Shown here: positions 6,758-6,790 of the stretch, piece by piece
How the letters are laid out: each line of letters begins with the position of its first letter
How positions within the stretch are numbered: the first letter of the stretch is position 1
Origin: DAIOHQ01 sp036744635
Lineage (GTDB): Bacteria; Planctomycetota; Phycisphaerae; Tepidisphaerales; Tepidisphaeraceae
Reading direction: 5' to 3'
DNA: 6,790 bases
NCBI GenBank assembly: GCA_036744635.1
Contig: DAIOHQ010000255.1
Location: 1-6,790, forward strand
The notes under the pieces: model-generated
What the model was told of the DNA's origin: nothing
Databases searched by the model: none
What the model saw: the letters and a program-made list of their open reading frames with translations, nothing else
Position numbers and translations under genes: made by a program

Positions 6758-6790
6758 ACCTGGGAGAATTTTGAAACCACAGATGAACGC

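Larger units (their letters stand above)
6368..6790. other. Non-coding region upstream of mscS, rich in short repeats
   Basis: No supported gene in 423 bp. Apart from the mscS SD, 6381-6505 shows nothing recognisable. 6506-6700 is largely short-period repeat DNA: a 10-nt tandem repeat, then three 7-nt arrays with short spacers. 6708-6757 holds a palindrome and a hairpin. I could not identify an mscS promoter with confidence. Confidence 0.6.

Overview
The window is GC-rich bacterial DNA with four recognisable protein genes and one small predicted gene. A planctomycete of the Phycisphaerae/Tepidisphaeraceae kind is the best guess. That placement is an inference from three things: a DnaK with the segment FMGRRHNEV that I associate with planctomycetes; TTQP/THPS/TSQP-rich linkers just inside two exported proteins, a habit I associate with Phycisphaerae; and single genes alternating in strand, each with its own terminator. 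No RNA gene, CRISPR array, transposase or phage gene was seen.

Layout. 1-1492 (-): 5' part of dnaK, cut by the left edge. 1493-1965: divergent intergenic region with the dnaK ribosome-binding site, a weak dnaK promoter candidate and, pointing toward hemL, a textbook intrinsic terminator followed directly by a second hairpin. 1966-3291 (+): hemL. 3305-3339: bidirectional terminator. 3364-3516 (-): a 50-codon small gene with a good ribosome-binding site. 3517-3820: divergent control region. 3821-5158 (+): exported protein with two SH3-like domains, a TQPS linker, a helical region and a C-terminal beta-rich domain. 5193-5233: strong terminator. 5261-6367 (-): MscS-family mechanosensitive channel. 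6368-6790: no supported gene; about 200 bp of it is short-period repeat DNA (a 10-nt repeat and three degenerate 7-nt arrays), followed by a palindrome and a hairpin.

The genes do not form one pathway. They cover protein folding (DnaK), tetrapyrrole precursor synthesis (HemL), the cell envelope (SH3-like protein) and osmotic release (MscS), each apparently transcribed alone. Nothing here is a clear new multi-gene system. The parts most worth a second look are the heptad-repeat DNA upstream of the channel gene, the terminator in the hemL leader that has no gene in front of it, and the small basic protein gene at 3364-3516.
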